64,000 nt of DNA from Chitinophaga varians (GTDB taxonomy: Bacteria > Bacteroidota > Bacteroidia > Chitinophagales > Chitinophagaceae), in contig NZ_JACVFB010000001.1 in assembly GCF_014529945.1 (NCBI RefSeq), positions 1,426,001 to 1,490,000 on the forward strand. Reading direction: 5' to 3'. The position numbers and the translations under genes are program-made. Position 1 is the first letter of the stretch. Each line of letters opens with the position of its first letter. The notes below the pieces were generated by a model that made no database searches, was not told the origin of the DNA, and saw only the letters and a program-made list of their open reading frames with translations. Shown one piece after another: positions 62,859 to 64,000 of this stretch.

Positions 62859-64000
62859 TTATTTACGGGCGGTCATCATGGCGGATAACCATTTAGACAT
62901 CATGAGTAAAACGATGGCTGATACGCCTGCCATCACCACAAAAAGCAGGAAGAAATCGTAGGCATTGCGAATAGCGTATCCTGCGAAAACCACCGTCCTG
63001 CCTTTTTCCGGATACAGGGTGCTGAGCACCCCTGCAAATTTATTGGCGGCGGCGGTTGCCAGAAACCAAACGGCCATCAGCAAGGAAGAGAACTTAATCG
63101 GCGATAGTTTATTGACCAGAGAAAGGCCGATAGGAGATAAACAGAACTCACCGAAAGCATGCAGGGCGTACATGCCGGTGATCCAGATAATGCTCACTTT
63201 TGTTCCGGGTGCGATGTCCTTCACCCCAAACGCGATCCACAAGTAACCGGTTGCCAGAAATAGCAAGCCAATGGCCATTTTAACAGGAGCGGAAGGTTCG
63301 TGTTTTCCCAGTCTCGGCCACAGCCACGCGAAAAATGGCGCGAACAAAACGATATAAATAGAGCCGAGCGACAGAAAGAGGCTGGGGGGTATTTCTGTTA
63401 GCAGCAGGCTGTATTGCTGTCGCATCAGCAGATATGCATCCACACTGGCAATGCCTGCCAGGAAAAACAATAGCAGTCCGTATACCGTCAGGCGCAACAA
63501 ACGATCTGCCGGGTTGGATAACTGTTTTTGTGCCTTCCGGAAAAGGCTGTACAATACATACAACAGAACGGCGGACAACACCTGAATGGCCCATACCGGT
63601 ATGCTCCAGTTCAGCTGCCTGTCCGTCTGTTCATCCGTGAAAAATGTCAGAGAGGCGCCTGCCTGTTCGAACGCAGCCCAGAAAAAGATCACGAAAAATG
63701 AAACGATGAAGATCACTTTGATCCGTTGCTTTTCTATATGCGTGAGCGTGGTATCCCGGAAAATGATGACTGCGATCAGCACTACCGCGGCCAGCATCAG
63801 ATAGGAAAGGTAGTTGATGACGGTGGCATCGAGGTATAACAGCCCGATCATCAGTAAAGCGAAAAGTGCCAGGCCGGAGATGATCGCAATGGGCTGCAGT
63901 AGCTTCACCGGTACGCGTTCCGGCGTTAGTCCCAGTACCTTGCCATCCGGCGCTGTTACATACCGGTGATGGAATATGGCCTGCACTACCACGCTGATGA
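62859..64000 (-). CDS. POT-family proton/peptide transporter, N-terminus beyond the right edge
   Basis: The frame is open to the right edge; the first visible complete codons encode ISVVVQAIFHHRY, so the start is outside. At least 380 C-terminal residues are present, with about nine membrane helices. POT features: FFWAAFEQAGASLTFFTDEQ, ALHAFGEFCLSPIGLSLVNK, and a final LLMMSKWLSAMM. This family imports di- and tripeptides with protons across the inner membrane. The GTG 3 codons from the edge is internal, not a start. Convergent with the alkaline phosphatase gene. Confidence 0.9.
   Translation of the reverse strand, partial: ISVVVQAIFHHRYVTAPDGKVLGLTPERVPVKLLQPIAIISGLALFALLMIGLLYLDATVINYLSYLMLAAVVLIAVIIFRDTTLTHIEKQRIKVIFIVSFFVIFFWAAFEQAGASLTFFTDEQTDRQLNWSIPVWAIQVLSAVLLYVLYSLFRKAQKQLSNPADRLLRLTVYGLLLFFLAGIASVDAYLLMRQQYSLLLTEIPPSLFLSLGSIYIVLFAPFFAWLWPRLGKHEPSAPVKMAIGLLFLATGYLWIAFGVKDIAPGTKVSIIWITGMYALHAFGEFCLSPIGLSLVNKLSPIKFSSLLMAVWFLATAAANKFAGVLSTLYPEKGRTVVFAGYAIRNAYDFFLLFVVMAGVSAIVLLMMSKWLSAMMTARK

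Noticed and set aside
1..64000. CRISPR array, rRNA or tRNA genes, transposase or integrase
   Set aside because: No regularly spaced repeats, no rRNA-like stretches, no complete cloverleaf and no DDE or tyrosine-recombinase motifs were seen.

Overview
The window looks like a chromosomal segment of a soil-type Bacteroidota, most like Chitinophaga (Chitinophagaceae). The evidence is a SusC/SusD pair with ECF sigma factor and FecR anti-sigma factor, LytS/LytTR signalling, a Nudix-type arabinose regulator, many secreted and lipobox proteins, and weak Shine-Dalgarno signals. I see no rRNA, tRNA, CRISPR array, transposase or integrase.

Positions 1 to about 13,140 are an accessory island whose left end lies outside the window. 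From the left edge it holds a two-gene, translationally coupled defence-type module on the minus strand: an MBL-fold hydrolase (4795-5820) followed by a giant trypsin-STAND ATPase (4798 to beyond base 1). This is the composition of type 1 AVAST (Avs1) systems, but without a gene between the two. Next come a GC-rich spacer, a 255-bp element with long imperfect inverted repeats, a PIN-domain toxin overlapping a small partner gene, a SymE-like toxin, an XRE regulator with its own inverted repeats, an unrecognised conserved pair (9089-10120), a small HTH-like protein and a YegP-like protein. The island ends with a 1,918-bp unit bounded by 106-bp direct repeats (11033-11138 and 12951-13056). The unit carries one gene, a 556-residue protein with a PD-(D/E)XK-like nuclease motif. 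It looks like a cargo cassette and is, with the trypsin-STAND/MBL pair, the best candidate for something new.

Positions 13,251-24,760 are ordinary chromosomal genes: lipoproteins and secreted proteins of unknown role, an EthD-like protein, an Asp-box (sialidase-fold) secreted enzyme, Nudix and DUF1801 proteins, a fragment of a lost short-chain dehydrogenase gene, and a LytS/LytTR two-component pair.

Positions 24,779-40,692 form an L-arabinose/arabinan utilisation locus. Secreted enzymes (GH97, GH51 alpha-L-arabinofuranosidase, GH146 and GH127 beta-L-arabinofuranosidase families) release arabinose, an SSS-family symporter imports it, and AraA, AraB and AraD convert it to D-xylulose 5-phosphate. 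A catalytically degenerate Nudix protein (AraR type) is the probable regulator. Four similar palindromes in front of the GH97 gene, araB, the GH51 gene and the GH127 gene are candidate operators.

Positions 40,747-54,901 hold three AraC-family regulators interspersed with an epoxide hydrolase, an SDR, a VOC protein, a DUF2461 protein, a GreA-like factor, an FtsX-type permease, a PAS-LuxR regulator and a large secreted protein of unknown function. Positions 54,971-62,857 are a nutrient-uptake locus (ECF sigma, FecR, SusC with STN domain, SusD, alkaline phosphatase lipoprotein). The window ends inside a POT-family transporter gene whose start lies beyond the right edge.
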